Of a stretch of 64,000 nt of DNA, positions 1 through 8,611 are shown piece by piece. Numbering within the stretch: the stretch's first letter is position 1; each line of letters starts with the position of its first letter. Origin of the DNA: Salinirussus salinus. GTDB lineage: Archaea > Halobacteriota > Halobacteria > Halobacteriales > Haloarculaceae. The translations under genes were made by a program, and so were the position numbers. Location: NCBI RefSeq assembly GCF_009831455.1, contig NZ_WOWO01000001.1, forward strand, positions 434,001-498,000. The letters run 5' to 3'. The notes under the pieces were generated by a model. The model ran no database searches, was not told the DNA's origin, and saw only the letters and a program-made list of their open reading frames with translations.

Positions 1-113
1 CGACGGTTCTCCGTGGGCGCGCGGCCGAGACGGCCAAAGAGACCGTCGCGGCTGGCTATCTCGGGAGCCTGGGAGCCGTCGACCGGGCGATGGCCTACGT
101 TCAGGAACACTGA
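1..113 (+). CDS. 3' end of an unidentified gene (partial)
   Basis: An open frame enters from the left edge and ends at TGA 111-113, giving about 36 C-terminal residues ending in AYVQEH. The Ala/Glu-rich helical tail has haloarchaeal codon use (GAG, GAC, GTC, CTC). It shows no motif and the family cannot be named. It is followed by a separate promoter for the next gene, so it is probably the end of an upstream operon. Reality as coding is inferred only from frame openness and codon use. Confidence 0.5.
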   Translation, partial: TVLRGRAAETAKETVAAGYLGSLGAVDRAMAYVQEH

Positions 114-160
114 CGACGGACACAGCGACGGGGACGGCCGCCGCGCGTCGACCCGGGCCC

Positions 161-170
161 TACACTTATT
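161..170 (+). promoter_or_regulatory. TATA box of the acyl-CoA dehydrogenase gene
   Basis: The AT-rich run tacacttatt stands in GC-rich surroundings about 30 bases before ATG 197. This is the archaeal box A spacing expected for a leaderless transcript. Confidence 0.55.
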
Positions 171-196
171 CCACCCGGCCGTCTCTGTCGTGGGTG

Positions 197-1426
197 ATGA
201 TACCGCACCACGACTCCGACCGTGCGCTCGAGGTCACAGAACAGGTCAGGGAGTTCATCGACGAGGAGGTCCTGCCGGTCGAGCGGGCGCTCCCGCCGGG
301 CGAGGAAGTGCCGGAGGACCTCGTCGAAGACCTCCGTACCGAGGCCCGCGAGCGGGGGATCTACGCCCCCCAGATGCCGGAGGACCTGGGCGGGCTCGGG
401 CTCGACCTGCGGGACGCGCTGCCGGTCTACGAGCAGTCGGGCCGCAGCTACCTCGCCCAGCCCGCGATGCGGGTGGACGCGCCCGACGAGGGGACGATGC
501 ACCTGCTGGAACGGCTCGCCACCGACGCCCAGCGCGAGGAGTGGCTCCGCCCGCTGGTCGACGCCGAGGTCAGCTCCGCCTTCGCGATGACCGAGCCGAT
601 GCAGGGCGGCGGCGCGGACCCGACGATGGTCAAGACCCGCGCCGAGCGCGACGGCGACGGGTGGGTCATCGACGGCCACAAGTGGTGGATCACCAACGGC
701 AGCGAGGCCGCCTTCTTCGTGGTGATGGCCCGGACCGACCCCGACGTCCACCCCTACGAGGGCTCCTCGATGTTCATCGTCCCCGCGGACACGCCGGGGA
801 TCGAGGTGGTCCGCGACCTCCCACATCTCGGCGAGGCCACCCTCGGGACGGTCCACTCGGAGGTCCTCTTCGAGAACGTCCGCGTCCCCGAGGAGAACCT
901 GCTGGGCGAGGAGGGAGAGGGATTCGCCCACGCCCAGAAGCGGATGGTCCCGGCCCGGCTCACCCAGTGTATGCGCCACTCCGGGAAGGCCCGCCGGGCG
1001 CTTGACGTCGCTGAAGCGTTCATGAGCGAGCGGGAGGTCTTTGGCGACACGGTCGCCGAGAAGCAGGCCCCGCGGTTCGACATCGCCGACGCCGAGACGA
1101 AGCTGCGGGCCGCGCGCCTGCTGGCCCGCGACGCCGCTCGCGCCCACGCCGCCGGCAGCGACGCCCGCGTCGAAGCGTCGATGGCCAAGTACTTCACCAC
1201 CAACGTCTCCCAGGAGGTCGTCGACACTGCCCTCCAGGTCTGTGGCGCGAACGGGATCGGGATGGACCTGCCGCTCTCGCAGCTGTTCGCCGACGCGCGG
1301 ATCATCCGCATCGCCGACGGCCCCGACGAGGTCCAGAAGCGAGTGATCGCCCGCGACGCCTTCGAGAACGTCGACGAGCGGGAGGTCGAACACCTCTCGC
1401 GCTTTGGCGACCCCCGTCGCCCCTGA
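197..1426 (+). CDS. Acyl-CoA dehydrogenase family flavoprotein (ACAD10/11-like)
   Basis: Predicted FAD enzyme oxidising an acyl-CoA to the 2-enoyl-CoA, passing electrons to an electron-transfer flavoprotein. It is 409 residues, the usual length. The middle beta domain carries FAMTEP and KWWITNG, and the C-terminal helical domain carries QVCGANGIG. The segment that normally bears the catalytic Glu (IYEGTSE in MCAD-type enzymes) reads IADGPDEVQ, the form seen in ACAD10/11-like members, with Asp instead of Glu. ATG 197 was chosen over GTG 194 on TATA spacing. Substrate chain length cannot be read from sequence. It is apparently monocistronic. Confidence 0.9.
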   Translation: MIPHHDSDRALEVTEQVREFIDEEVLPVERALPPGEEVPEDLVEDLRTEARERGIYAPQMPEDLGGLGLDLRDALPVYEQSGRSYLAQPAMRVDAPDEGTMHLLERLATDAQREEWLRPLVDAEVSSAFAMTEPMQGGGADPTMVKTRAERDGDGWVIDGHKWWITNGSEAAFFVVMARTDPDVHPYEGSSMFIVPADTPGIEVVRDLPHLGEATLGTVHSEVLFENVRVPEENLLGEEGEGFAHAQKRMVPARLTQCMRHSGKARRALDVAEAFMSEREVFGDTVAEKQAPRFDIADAETKLRAARLLARDAARAHAAGSDARVEASMAKYFTTNVSQEVVDTALQVCGANGIGMDLPLSQLFADARIIRIADGPDEVQKRVIARDAFENVDEREVEHLSRFGDPRRP

Positions 1427-1500
1427 CCGCCCGCACACCGGACGGGCCGGCGGGGCGTCGCTGTCGGGGGACCGCTCCGACCCTCGCAGAAACCATAATG

Positions 1501-1508
1501 ATTAATAA
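1501..1508 (+). promoter_or_regulatory. TATA box of the small zinc-ribbon gene
   Basis: The sequence attaataa lies 27 bases before ATG 1531 and supports a leaderless start for the 43-residue gene. Confidence 0.6.
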
Positions 1509-1530
1509 TGCCCGCGATAGAGAGGGTATC

Positions 1531-1662
1531 ATGACACGGTGCCCCCAGTGTGGCACGCGGATGAACTACAACGACGAGACCACGAAGCTGACGGAGTACG
1601 CCTGTCCGCGCTGCCACGCCACCGAGATCGTCAAAAAGCAGTCCTACCACAGCACTGCGTGA
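1531..1662 (+). CDS. 43-residue zinc-ribbon protein
   Basis: A small protein with two Cys pairs, CPQC at residues 4-7 and CPRC at 25-28, spaced as a zinc ribbon that would bind one zinc ion. The start ATG 1531 sits 27 bases after a strong TATA box, which supports a real leaderless gene despite its size. Such mini zinc ribbons are frequent in haloarchaea. Their partners, whether nucleic acid or protein, are mostly unknown and nothing here identifies this one's. It stands alone between the acyl-CoA dehydrogenase and a convergent flavoprotein gene. Confidence 0.75.
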   Translation: MTRCPQCGTRMNYNDETTKLTEYACPRCHATEIVKKQSYHSTA

Positions 1663-1766
1663 GGATGGCCGCCCGCTCCTTTCCCCTCCAGCCAGTACGC
1701 GGGCGCTTGCCCGCCACGCTTCTCGACTGAGTCACACCGTTTTCCGGAGGTTCGCCCGCCGTCGAG

Positions 1767-3587
1767 TCACTCGAGCTGGTGGTAGTCCAGCTCGTGGTCG
1801 GCGTCGAGGGCTTCCTGGACTGCCTCGCTGGGCGTCCCGACCGACTCCGTCGTGAGTCGCATCCCGCCGACGCTGCCGCGCTCGACGACGATGTTTCGCT
1901 TCCAGTCGGGGTCGGTCCCGGGATAATCCGTCCGGGCGTGGGCGCCCCGGGATTCGGTCCGCTCCTGTGCACCCCGGAGGAGTGCCTCGGCGACAACGAG
2001 CCCGAAGCCCAGGTCCAGCGCGTACTCGAAGGACTTGCTTGTGGGCCCGCCGACCGCGAGGTCACTCGCCTTGCGGCGCAGCTCCTGTAGCTCCTCCAGC
2101 CCGGCCGCCAGGCCGGCCTCGGTGCGCAGCAGTCCGGCATGCTCCCAGAGCAGCTCCCGGAGCTCGTCGAGCAGCGCCTCGGGCTCGTGGCTCCCGTCGC
2201 TGCCGGCCAGCCGCCCCAGGTCCGCGAAGTGGTGCCGGGCGCGGTCGTGGAGCCGGTCCGACTCCGGGGCTTCGTCGTCGGACCCGCCCGCGTCGTCGGC
2301 GAGCCGCCGGGCGACCGCTTGCCCGGTCACCTGGCCGAAGGCGATGGTCTCGGCCAGGGAGTTGCCGCCCAGTCTGTTTGCCCCGTGGACGCCGGCCATC
2401 GTCTCGCCGATGGCGTACAGGCCGTCGATGTCGGTCTCGCCCTCGTCGTCGACGCGGACGCCGCCCATCCCGTAGTGGGCCGTCGGTGCGACCTCGACGG
2501 GCTCCTCGGCCATGTCCACCCCCAGGTCCGCGAACCGCTCGTACATCCGCGGGAGCCGCTCCTGGATGAACTCCCGCTCGCGGTGCGAGATGTCGAGGTA
2601 GACGCCGCCGTTCTCAGTTCCGCGGCCCTCCCTGACTTCCCGGGCGATGGCCCGGGCGACCACGTCCCGGGCGTCGAGTTCCATCTGGTCCGGGGAGTAC
2701 CGCTCCATGAACCGCTCGCCCTCGGCGTTGAACAGGCGGCCGCCCTCGCCGCGGACGGCCTCGGTGACCAGGCGCCCGTCCCACTCCTCCCCGTAGCGGT
2801 CGCCGACCATCCCGGTCGGGTGGAACTGGACGAACTCGACGTCCATCAGCCGCGCCCCCGCGAGGTACGCCAGCGCGGGGCCGTCACCGGTGTTCTCGTC
2901 GTCCCGCGAGGAGTGACGGCGGTAGAGGCTCGTGTACCCGCCGGCCGCGAGCACGACCGTCTCCGCGTCGAAGACGACGTACTCTCCGGTGTCCATGTCG
3001 TAGCCAGCCGCGCCCAGCGCTCGCCCGCCCTCGGTCAGCAGCCGGGAGATGAAGACGTTCTCCCGGTACGGGACCGACAGCCCCTGGGCCCGCTCGACGA
3101 GCGTGTTCAGCAGTGACTCGCCCGTGTGGTCGCCCGCGAACGCAGTCCGCCGGAACGACTGCGCACCGAAGTACCGCTGGTCGGGTTCGCCGTCGTCGGT
3201 CCGGCTGAAGGCCATCCCCCAGTCGTCGAGTTCCCGGAGCAGCCCGGGCATCCGCTCGGTTACCGTCTCGACCTTCCCGGGGTCGTTGAGGAAGTGCCCT
3301 TCCTTCAGCGTGTCTGCGGCGTGGACCGTCCAGTCGTCCTCGGGGTCGTGGGTGCCCAGCGCTCCGTTGATCCCGCCGCGGGCCCAGGTCGTGTGGGCGT
3401 CCCCGTGGCCCCGCTTCCCGATGACGAGTATCTCCTCGGGGTCGACACCCTGCTCGACCAACTCGACCGCCGTGCGTGCGCCGGCGGCCCCGGCCCCGAC
3501 GACCAGCACGCCGAGGTCGACGGTCTCATACTCGTCCGGTGCCGCCACGCCCGGCTCACCGTCCGCTGCTCGCGGAGGAATTTCCAT
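1767..3587 (-). CDS. FAD-dependent succinate dehydrogenase/fumarate reductase-like flavoprotein
   Basis: A 606-residue flavoprotein with an N-terminal Rossmann motif VVGAGAAGARTAVE, then AHTTWARGG whose His matches the position that carries covalent FAD in SdhA/FrdA. Further along are FHPTGM, RGEGGRLFN, ARDVVARAI, HYGMGG and the late FAD motif GANRLGGNSLAE. The C-terminal helical domain is of fumarate-reductase type. No iron-sulfur or membrane-anchor subunit lies beside it, so it is not the canonical SDH operon. L-aspartate oxidase (NadB) is the main alternative. ATG 3587 was chosen because tttaac at 3611-3616 lies about 26 bases upstream; ATG 3593 is also possible. Confidence 0.8.
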   Translation of the reverse strand: MEIPPRAADGEPGVAAPDEYETVDLGVLVVGAGAAGARTAVELVEQGVDPEEILVIGKRGHGDAHTTWARGGINGALGTHDPEDDWTVHAADTLKEGHFLNDPGKVETVTERMPGLLRELDDWGMAFSRTDDGEPDQRYFGAQSFRRTAFAGDHTGESLLNTLVERAQGLSVPYRENVFISRLLTEGGRALGAAGYDMDTGEYVVFDAETVVLAAGGYTSLYRRHSSRDDENTGDGPALAYLAGARLMDVEFVQFHPTGMVGDRYGEEWDGRLVTEAVRGEGGRLFNAEGERFMERYSPDQMELDARDVVARAIAREVREGRGTENGGVYLDISHREREFIQERLPRMYERFADLGVDMAEEPVEVAPTAHYGMGGVRVDDEGETDIDGLYAIGETMAGVHGANRLGGNSLAETIAFGQVTGQAVARRLADDAGGSDDEAPESDRLHDRARHHFADLGRLAGSDGSHEPEALLDELRELLWEHAGLLRTEAGLAAGLEELQELRRKASDLAVGGPTSKSFEYALDLGFGLVVAEALLRGAQERTESRGAHARTDYPGTDPDWKRNIVVERGSVGGMRLTTESVGTPSEAVQEALDADHELDYHQLE

Positions 3588-3752
3588 ACCCATTGTTGGG
3601 TCTCTACGCGTTTAACTCCCTCGCCGACGAAGCCGAGAGGAAAGGCGTTTGAGACTCTCTATTGCGAAAATACAGGTAGAAAAACGGTGAAAAATAGGCG
3701 TAGCGGGGCGCTTTCGCGGCCGGTGACTGTCGGCTGCCCGGTTGCCGGTCGG

Positions 3753-4841
3753 TCAGTCGGCGCGCTGGCCGTCCGGTGGCCCCAGGCCGGGGTCGAAGCG
3801 GCGACGCAGCGCCGGGACCAGCCAGGAATCGAGCGAGAAGCGGCCGCTCCCGGTGACCATCAGCGCCGAGGAGAGCCCGAAGAGGGTGATGTGGGCGAGC
3901 ACGGGGTCGTCGGGCAGGCCAAAGAGCGTGGTCGTCAGCAGGACGAAGCCGGCGACGGCGGCCCCGCGGGTGAAGGTGCCGGTGAGGAAGGCCAGCCCGA
4001 CGCCGGCCTCGACGAGCCCAGCGCCGAACACCCACAGCTCCGGAGAGACCGGCACGACCGCGGTGAGGTCGTACTTGGCGACGACCGCGGCGGCCTCGCC
4101 GGGCTGGAGCCACTTCTGTGCGACGCCGAGGTAGACGAAGTTCAGGCCCAGAAACACCCGCAACAGGAGCGGGGTGACCGACCTGTCGACCCCGGCGCGG
4201 GCGAGCAGTTCCCCCGGCGTCGCGACGCCGCGAAAGCGGCTGGCGACGGTGCCGTCGGTGACGACCATCCGCCGGAGCATCATGTCGGCGCTGGGCTGGC
4301 CGGGTCCGACGACGAGGATGGCGAGGAAGCCGGCGACGTACTCGCTGGCAAGCAGCATCTCAGGGAAGTGCGTTCCCAGCCCCCAGAGATAGGCAAGCAG
4401 GCCGAGGGTGGCGACGGCACGGGTCGCCAGCCCGAACAGAAGCAGGAAGCCGACCCCGACCTGGAGCAGGCGGGCGTCGGCGGCGACGCTCGGGGAGAAC
4501 AGATAGCCCGCGAAGCCAGCCCCGACCAGCGGCAGCCCGACCGAGAGCCGGAGCATCCAGGGGAGATACGGCCGGTAGGACTGCAGGGTCCGGCGCGCGA
4601 CCGCGACATCGGGCAGCGAGCCAAAGCGGAGATAGCCCGCCACCAGCGCGAGCACGGCGAGCCCGCCGGCCCCGAGGACAGCGACGTCGGCGGGCGAGGT
4701 GAACACTGTCCGGAACAGCTTCGCCGCCGACCCCTCCGCGCCCGGCTCGACGACGTAGTCGACGTGGGCTGCTGCCGGACCGCTCGCTCCCAACAGCAGC
4801 GCCAGCCCGGATACGACGCCACCGACTGCCCGTCCAGCCAT
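3753..4841 (-). CDS. DoxX-like multi-pass membrane protein
   Basis: A 362-residue protein with an N-terminal signal-like segment ending ASGPAAAH and then about eight hydrophobic helices in two halves. The second half (LNFVYLGVAQKWL, then GAGLVEAGVGLAFLTG) resembles the DoxX/DoxD family, membrane subunits linked in some archaea to quinone-dependent sulfur or thiosulfate oxidation. No DoxA-like partner is visible. A gaataag TATA box (minus strand) 27 bases upstream fixes ATG 4841; longer reading into the upstream gene's promoter is rejected. The exact substrate is unknown. Confidence 0.7.
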   Translation of the reverse strand: MAGRAVGGVVSGLALLLGASGPAAAHVDYVVEPGAEGSAAKLFRTVFTSPADVAVLGAGGLAVLALVAGYLRFGSLPDVAVARRTLQSYRPYLPWMLRLSVGLPLVGAGFAGYLFSPSVAADARLLQVGVGFLLLFGLATRAVATLGLLAYLWGLGTHFPEMLLASEYVAGFLAILVVGPGQPSADMMLRRMVVTDGTVASRFRGVATPGELLARAGVDRSVTPLLLRVFLGLNFVYLGVAQKWLQPGEAAAVVAKYDLTAVVPVSPELWVFGAGLVEAGVGLAFLTGTFTRGAAVAGFVLLTTTLFGLPDDPVLAHITLFGLSSALMVTGSGRFSLDSWLVPALRRRFDPGLGPPDGQRAD

Positions 4842-4937
4842 GCTCTTCCTTTGGGCTGCGGGGCGAATAAGCCTGCCTTCGGGCCGGAAGGCCCGCCATC
4901 GAACCCGCCGGTCCCGCCCACTGCGAGCGGATGGACA

Positions 4938-4946
4938 GCTTATTGG
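4938..4946 (+). promoter_or_regulatory. TATA box of the creatininase-family gene
   Basis: The sequence gcttattgg centres about 27 bases before ATG 4969. It decides this start over the longer in-frame ORF, which would overlap the divergent DoxX-like gene. Confidence 0.6.
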
Positions 4947-4968
4947 GCCGCCGCGTCCACCCGCAGGT

Positions 4969-5772
4969 ATGTACCTGGCCGACCACGCCTGGCCGGACCT
5001 GGGCGCGTACTTCGAGGAGGAGTCGCTCGCGCTGGTGCCGGTCGGGTCGACAGAACAGCACGGCCCCCACCTCCCGGAGAGCACCGACCACCGCATCGCG
5101 CAGGCGCTGGCCCGGGAGGCGGCCGACCGGACGGGCTATCTCTGCACCCCTACTGTCAACGTGGGCGTCAGCCCGCACCACCGCCAGTTCCACGGGACGA
5201 TGTGGGTCGACGCCCCCCAGTTCCGGGACTACATGGAGAGTCTCACCCGCAACCTCACATACCAGGGGATCGACCGCGTCGTCTACGTCAACGCCCACGG
5301 CGGCAACGTCGACCACCTCCGGGAGGTCGGCCGCCGGCTGCACATGGACGAGGTCGCCTACGCCGTCGAGTGGATGTGGGACGAGTCGATCCCCGACCTG
5401 GTCGACGAGGTCTTCGAGCACAACGGCCCCCACGGCGGCCCCAAGGAGACGGCGATGATGATGCACATCGACCGCGATATCGTCCACGAGGACCGCCTGG
5501 AGGCGGCCCGCGACGGCGGGCTCATCCGGACCGAGGAGGGCAGCTACCGGACCCACGGCGCCCGCACGTTCTACGACGCCGCCGACAACACCGGCAACGG
5601 CGTGCTCGGCGACCAGACCGACGCCACCCCCGAGAAGGGCGAGCGCCTGTTCGAGGCCGCGACCGACCAGCTCGTCAAGCTCTGTGAGTGGCTCGACGAC
5701 CAGCCCTTCGAGGACCTGATGCCGGAGCCACACGTCCGCGAGCGCGAACGCGGCCCCGCGGACTTCCTCTGA
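4969..5772 (+). CDS. Creatininase-family metal amidohydrolase
   Basis: A 267-residue member of the creatininase/MftE/FAPy-deformylase superfamily. Metal-binding signatures are visible in order: PVGSTEQHGPHLP, TDHRIA, SPHHRQFHGT, NAHGGN and the downstream GGPKETAMM, which supplies the conserved Glu. Known members hydrolyse creatinine, formamidopyrimidines of deazaflavin or riboflavin synthesis, or act in peptide-cofactor processing. The sequence alone does not distinguish these. It is transcribed alone, divergently from the DoxX-like gene and convergent with the ABC exporter operon. Confidence 0.85.
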   Translation: MYLADHAWPDLGAYFEEESLALVPVGSTEQHGPHLPESTDHRIAQALAREAADRTGYLCTPTVNVGVSPHHRQFHGTMWVDAPQFRDYMESLTRNLTYQGIDRVVYVNAHGGNVDHLREVGRRLHMDEVAYAVEWMWDESIPDLVDEVFEHNGPHGGPKETAMMMHIDRDIVHEDRLEAARDGGLIRTEEGSYRTHGARTFYDAADNTGNGVLGDQTDATPEKGERLFEAATDQLVKLCEWLDDQPFEDLMPEPHVRERERGPADFL

Positions 5773-5796
5773 CGCCCCCGCGACCCCGCCGGCCGC

Positions 5797-6579
5797 TCAC
5801 GCCGCTTCAACGCGCTCGAACAGCGCCGCGCCCGCGGCGACCATCACGGCCGCGCCGACGATGAGGGCCCCGAAGTCGACCGCAAGCGGGTACGTCGAAG
5901 TGCCCACGAGGACCCCCCGGAGCGCGTCGACGCCGTAGGTCAGCGGGTTCAGCAGGCCGAGATACCGGACGGCGGTCGGGAGCTGGTCCAGCGGGTACAG
6001 CGCCCCCGAGAGGAAAAAGAGTGGGAGGATGGCGAACTGGACGAGGATTCCAAAGCCCTGGGAGTCCCGGAACTGCGAGGCCAGGGCGATCCCGAAGCCG
6101 ACGAACGTCACTGCCAGGAGGCCGAGCACCACGAGCGCCAGCGGTGCGAGCAGCGGCCGGCGGATTTCGAACCCGAGGGGGACCGAGAGCACGAGGATGA
6201 GGAGGCTCTGGACGAGCGCGGTCGTCGAGCCGCCGGCGACCCGGCCGAGCACGATGGAGGTCCGGCTGACCGGCGCGACGAGGATCTCCTTGAGGAAGCC
6301 GACGTCCCGGTCCGCGAGGATCGCCAGGCCAGCGAAGGACGCACCGAAAAGCAGCGTGAAGCCGACGATCCCCGGGACGATGTACTGGAGGTAGTCGACC
6401 CCCTCGGGGATGCCGGGAATGGCCGCGCCGCTGAAGCCGGTCCCCAGAAAGACCAGGAAGAGCAGCGGCGTCAGCAGGGCACCGACCACCTGCGAGGGTG
6501 TCCGGACGAAGCGGGTGACGTCCCGCACCCAGAGCGCGTACACCCCCCGCGGGTCGACCGGGAGACGGGACACGGTCAC
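5797..6579 (-). CDS. ABC-2 type transporter permease
   Basis: A 260-residue membrane subunit of a DrrB/ABC-2 family exporter with six hydrophobic segments and the family's cytosolic-edge helix VAPVSRTSIVLGRVAGG. It starts at GTG 6579, overlapping the TGA of the ATPase gene (GTGA), so translation is probably coupled; in-frame codons further upstream lie inside the ATPase gene. It should pair with the upstream ATPase to export an unknown substrate such as a lipid, drug or polysaccharide. It is the last gene of a three-gene operon SDR-ATPase-permease. Confidence 0.85.
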   Translation of the reverse strand: MTVSRLPVDPRGVYALWVRDVTRFVRTPSQVVGALLTPLLFLVFLGTGFSGAAIPGIPEGVDYLQYIVPGIVGFTLLFGASFAGLAILADRDVGFLKEILVAPVSRTSIVLGRVAGGSTTALVQSLLILVLSVPLGFEIRRPLLAPLALVVLGLLAVTFVGFGIALASQFRDSQGFGILVQFAILPLFFLSGALYPLDQLPTAVRYLGLLNPLTYGVDALRGVLVGTSTYPLAVDFGALIVGAAVMVAAGAALFERVEAA

Positions 6580-7604
6580 TTCCCCCCGTCCGGGCTGCTG
6601 GTCCCGGGCGCTCCCCACCCCTCGTCGCCCGGCCCGCCGCCGGCCGCCGGTTCGGCGAGGCCGCTGTCCCCGCCGGTCCGGACCTCCCGCCCGGTCAGGT
6701 CGAGAAAGACGGTCTCCAGGCTGGGTGCCCGGCGGTCGACGGAAGTGATGGTGACGCCGCTCTCGTCGGCCAGCCGGACCACGTCCGCGACCCGGCGGGC
6801 GCCGTCGTCGACGGTGACGCTCAGACCGTCGGTCGTGGCCTCGACGCCGGCCACCCAGTCGACCCCGCGCAGCCGGTCGGCCAGCGCGGCGGTGTCGTCG
6901 GCGGCTCCGACGGCGACCACGTCCCCGCCCAGACTCGCCTTGAGCCGGGCGGGGCTGTCCAGCGCGACCACGCTCCCGTCGTCGACGATGGCCACCCGGT
7001 CACAGAGCGCGTCGGCCTCCTCCATGTAGTGGGTGGTCATGACGACGGTGACGCCGCGGTCGTTGAGCGCGCGGATGTACTCCCAAGTGTCCCGACGGGT
7101 CCCGGCATCCAGACCGAGCGTCGGCTCGTCGAGGAAGAGCACCGCCGGCTCGTGGAGAAAGCCCCGCGCGATCTCCAGGCGGCGTTTCATCCCGCCCGAG
7201 TAGGTGTCGACGGTGTCGTCGGCGACGTCGGCCAGGTCGACCAGCCCGAGCACCTCGGCCACGCGCTCGCGACGGCGGGCCCGCGAGAGCCCGTAGAGGC
7301 GGGCGTGAAAGACGAGGTTCTCGACCCCCGTGAGTTCCTCGTCGAGCGCGGGCTCCTGGAAGACGACCCCGATCGAGCCCCGGACGGCGTCGCGCTCGGT
7401 CCGGATGTCGTGGCCGTTCACCGCCGCGGTCCCGGCTGTCGGCCGGACCAGCGTACAGCACATACCGATCAGCGTCGACTTGCCGGCCCCGTTGGGTCCC
7501 AGCAGGCCGAACAGCTCACCCTCCTCGACGGCAAACGAGAGGTCGTCGACAGCGACGGTGTCACCGAACTCCCGGCGGAGCCCCTCGACGCTGATCGCCG
7601 CCAT
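6576..7604 (-). CDS. DrrA-type ABC transporter ATP-binding protein
   Basis: A 342-residue ATPase. It has Walker A GPNGAGKST, Q-loop FQEPALDEELT, signature YSGGMKRRLEIARG, Walker B AVLFLDEPTLGLD and the switch His in TTHYMEEAD. The C-terminal DUF4162-like regulatory extension (about residues 225-310) is typical of DrrA/CcmA-like exporters. ATG 7604 begins two bases after the stop of the SDR gene, and the 3' end overlaps the permease start. It powers the adjacent ABC-2 permease; the cargo is unknown. Confidence 0.9.
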   Translation of the reverse strand: MAAISVEGLRREFGDTVAVDDLSFAVEEGELFGLLGPNGAGKSTLIGMCCTLVRPTAGTAAVNGHDIRTERDAVRGSIGVVFQEPALDEELTGVENLVFHARLYGLSRARRRERVAEVLGLVDLADVADDTVDTYSGGMKRRLEIARGFLHEPAVLFLDEPTLGLDAGTRRDTWEYIRALNDRGVTVVMTTHYMEEADALCDRVAIVDDGSVVALDSPARLKASLGGDVVAVGAADDTAALADRLRGVDWVAGVEATTDGLSVTVDDGARRVADVVRLADESGVTITSVDRRAPSLETVFLDLTGREVRTGGDSGLAEPAAGGGPGDEGWGAPGTSSPDGGK

Positions 7605-7606
7605 CG

Positions 7607-8563
7607 TCAGGCCGGCCGCGGGGCCAGCGCCTCGAAGTCGTAGCCCACCCCGGTCAGCTCCTCGGAAACCGCCCAGAGCCGTTCGGCGGTACCCTCGTCG
7701 TAGGAGGCGTCGCTCGACTCCTGTTTCTCGGGCGGGCCGCGCATCCCCAGGAGACCGCCGGGGCCGTAGTAGTCCCCGCCCTCGACGCCCTCGGCGGCCG
7801 CGGCGTACAGCATCGGGAGCGCTCCCTTCGCTGCTGACTGGGCGAACACGGTGTTGGCGACTTTCATCAGGCCGTAGCGGACTCGCGAGCCCGACGCTTC
7901 CGGGCCCCGGTACTGGAGGTTCGTGTCGGCGTAGCCGGGGTGGCAGGCGACGCTTACGGTTCGCTCGACGCCCGCCTCCTCGAGGCGGCGCTGGAGTTCG
8001 TAGGCGAAGAGGAGGTTGGCGAGCTTGGACTGGCCGTAGGCCTCCCACTTGCCATACGAGCCCTCGCGGTGGAGGTCCTCGAAGTCCACCTCGCCCATCT
8101 CGTGGGCGCCGCTGGACTGGGTGACGACGCGGCTCTCGCCCGCCGTCCCGACCAGCCGGCCGAGCAGGTGCCCCGTCAGCGCGAAGTGGCCCAGGTGGTT
8201 CACGCCGAGCTGGGTCTCGAAGCCGTCTGCGGTCTCCGAGCGGGGGACCGCCATCACGCCGGCGTTGTTACAGAGGACGTGCAGTTCGTCGTAGGTGCCC
8301 CGAACTCCCGCGGCGAAGTCCCGCACGGAGTCCAGGTCCGCCAGGTCACACCGCCGCACGTCCAGCGCCGCCCCGGGAACCGCCTCGCGTATCTCGTCGG
8401 CGGCCCGCTCGCCGCGCTCGGCGCTCCGGCAGGCCATCACGACGGTCGCACCGGCCCCGGCGAAGGCCCTGGTTCCCTCGAAGCCGACCCCGCTGTTTGC
8501 ACCCGTCACGACCACTCGCTTGCCGTCCATCGACGGCATGTCCTCGACGCTCCAGTCCGTCAT
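7607..8563 (-). CDS. Short-chain dehydrogenase/reductase (retinol-dehydrogenase-like)
   Basis: A 318-residue NAD(P)-dependent SDR. It shows the Rossmann motif TGANSGVG, CDLADLDSV, NNAGVM, the catalytic Ser in TQSSGAH, YGQSKLAN with the Tyr/Lys pair, and CHPGYADT. The layout matches the retinol-dehydrogenase/WW-oxidoreductase-like SDRs of haloarchaea. ATG 8563 was chosen because a tacaaag box (minus strand, about 8587-8595) lies 27 bases upstream; GTG 8569 is the alternative. It is the first gene of an operon with an ABC exporter, so the reductase might act on the exported or a related hydrophobic compound, which is inference. Confidence 0.85.
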   Translation of the reverse strand: MTDWSVEDMPSMDGKRVVVTGANSGVGFEGTRAFAGAGATVVMACRSAERGERAADEIREAVPGAALDVRRCDLADLDSVRDFAAGVRGTYDELHVLCNNAGVMAVPRSETADGFETQLGVNHLGHFALTGHLLGRLVGTAGESRVVTQSSGAHEMGEVDFEDLHREGSYGKWEAYGQSKLANLLFAYELQRRLEEAGVERTVSVACHPGYADTNLQYRGPEASGSRVRYGLMKVANTVFAQSAAKGALPMLYAAAAEGVEGGDYYGPGGLLGMRGPPEKQESSDASYDEGTAERLWAVSEELTGVGYDFEALAPRPA

Positions 8564-8611
8564 TACCACATCCAGGGGTCGTACGCGTACAAAGCCGTCG
8601 CCCCGGCACCC

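Noticed and set aside
13-1005. 330-codon plus-strand frame over the acyl-CoA dehydrogenase
   Set aside because: Arg/Pro/Gly-rich composition typical of a shadow frame in GC-rich DNA; the real frame 197-1426 has clear family motifs.
1767-3587. Complete succinate dehydrogenase operon
   Set aside because: Only a flavoprotein-like gene is present; iron-sulfur and membrane subunits are absent from both sides.
3126-5687. 853-codon plus-strand frame
   Set aside because: Lies antisense to the flavoprotein and DoxX-like genes and then runs out of frame over the creatininase gene; low-complexity translation without motifs.
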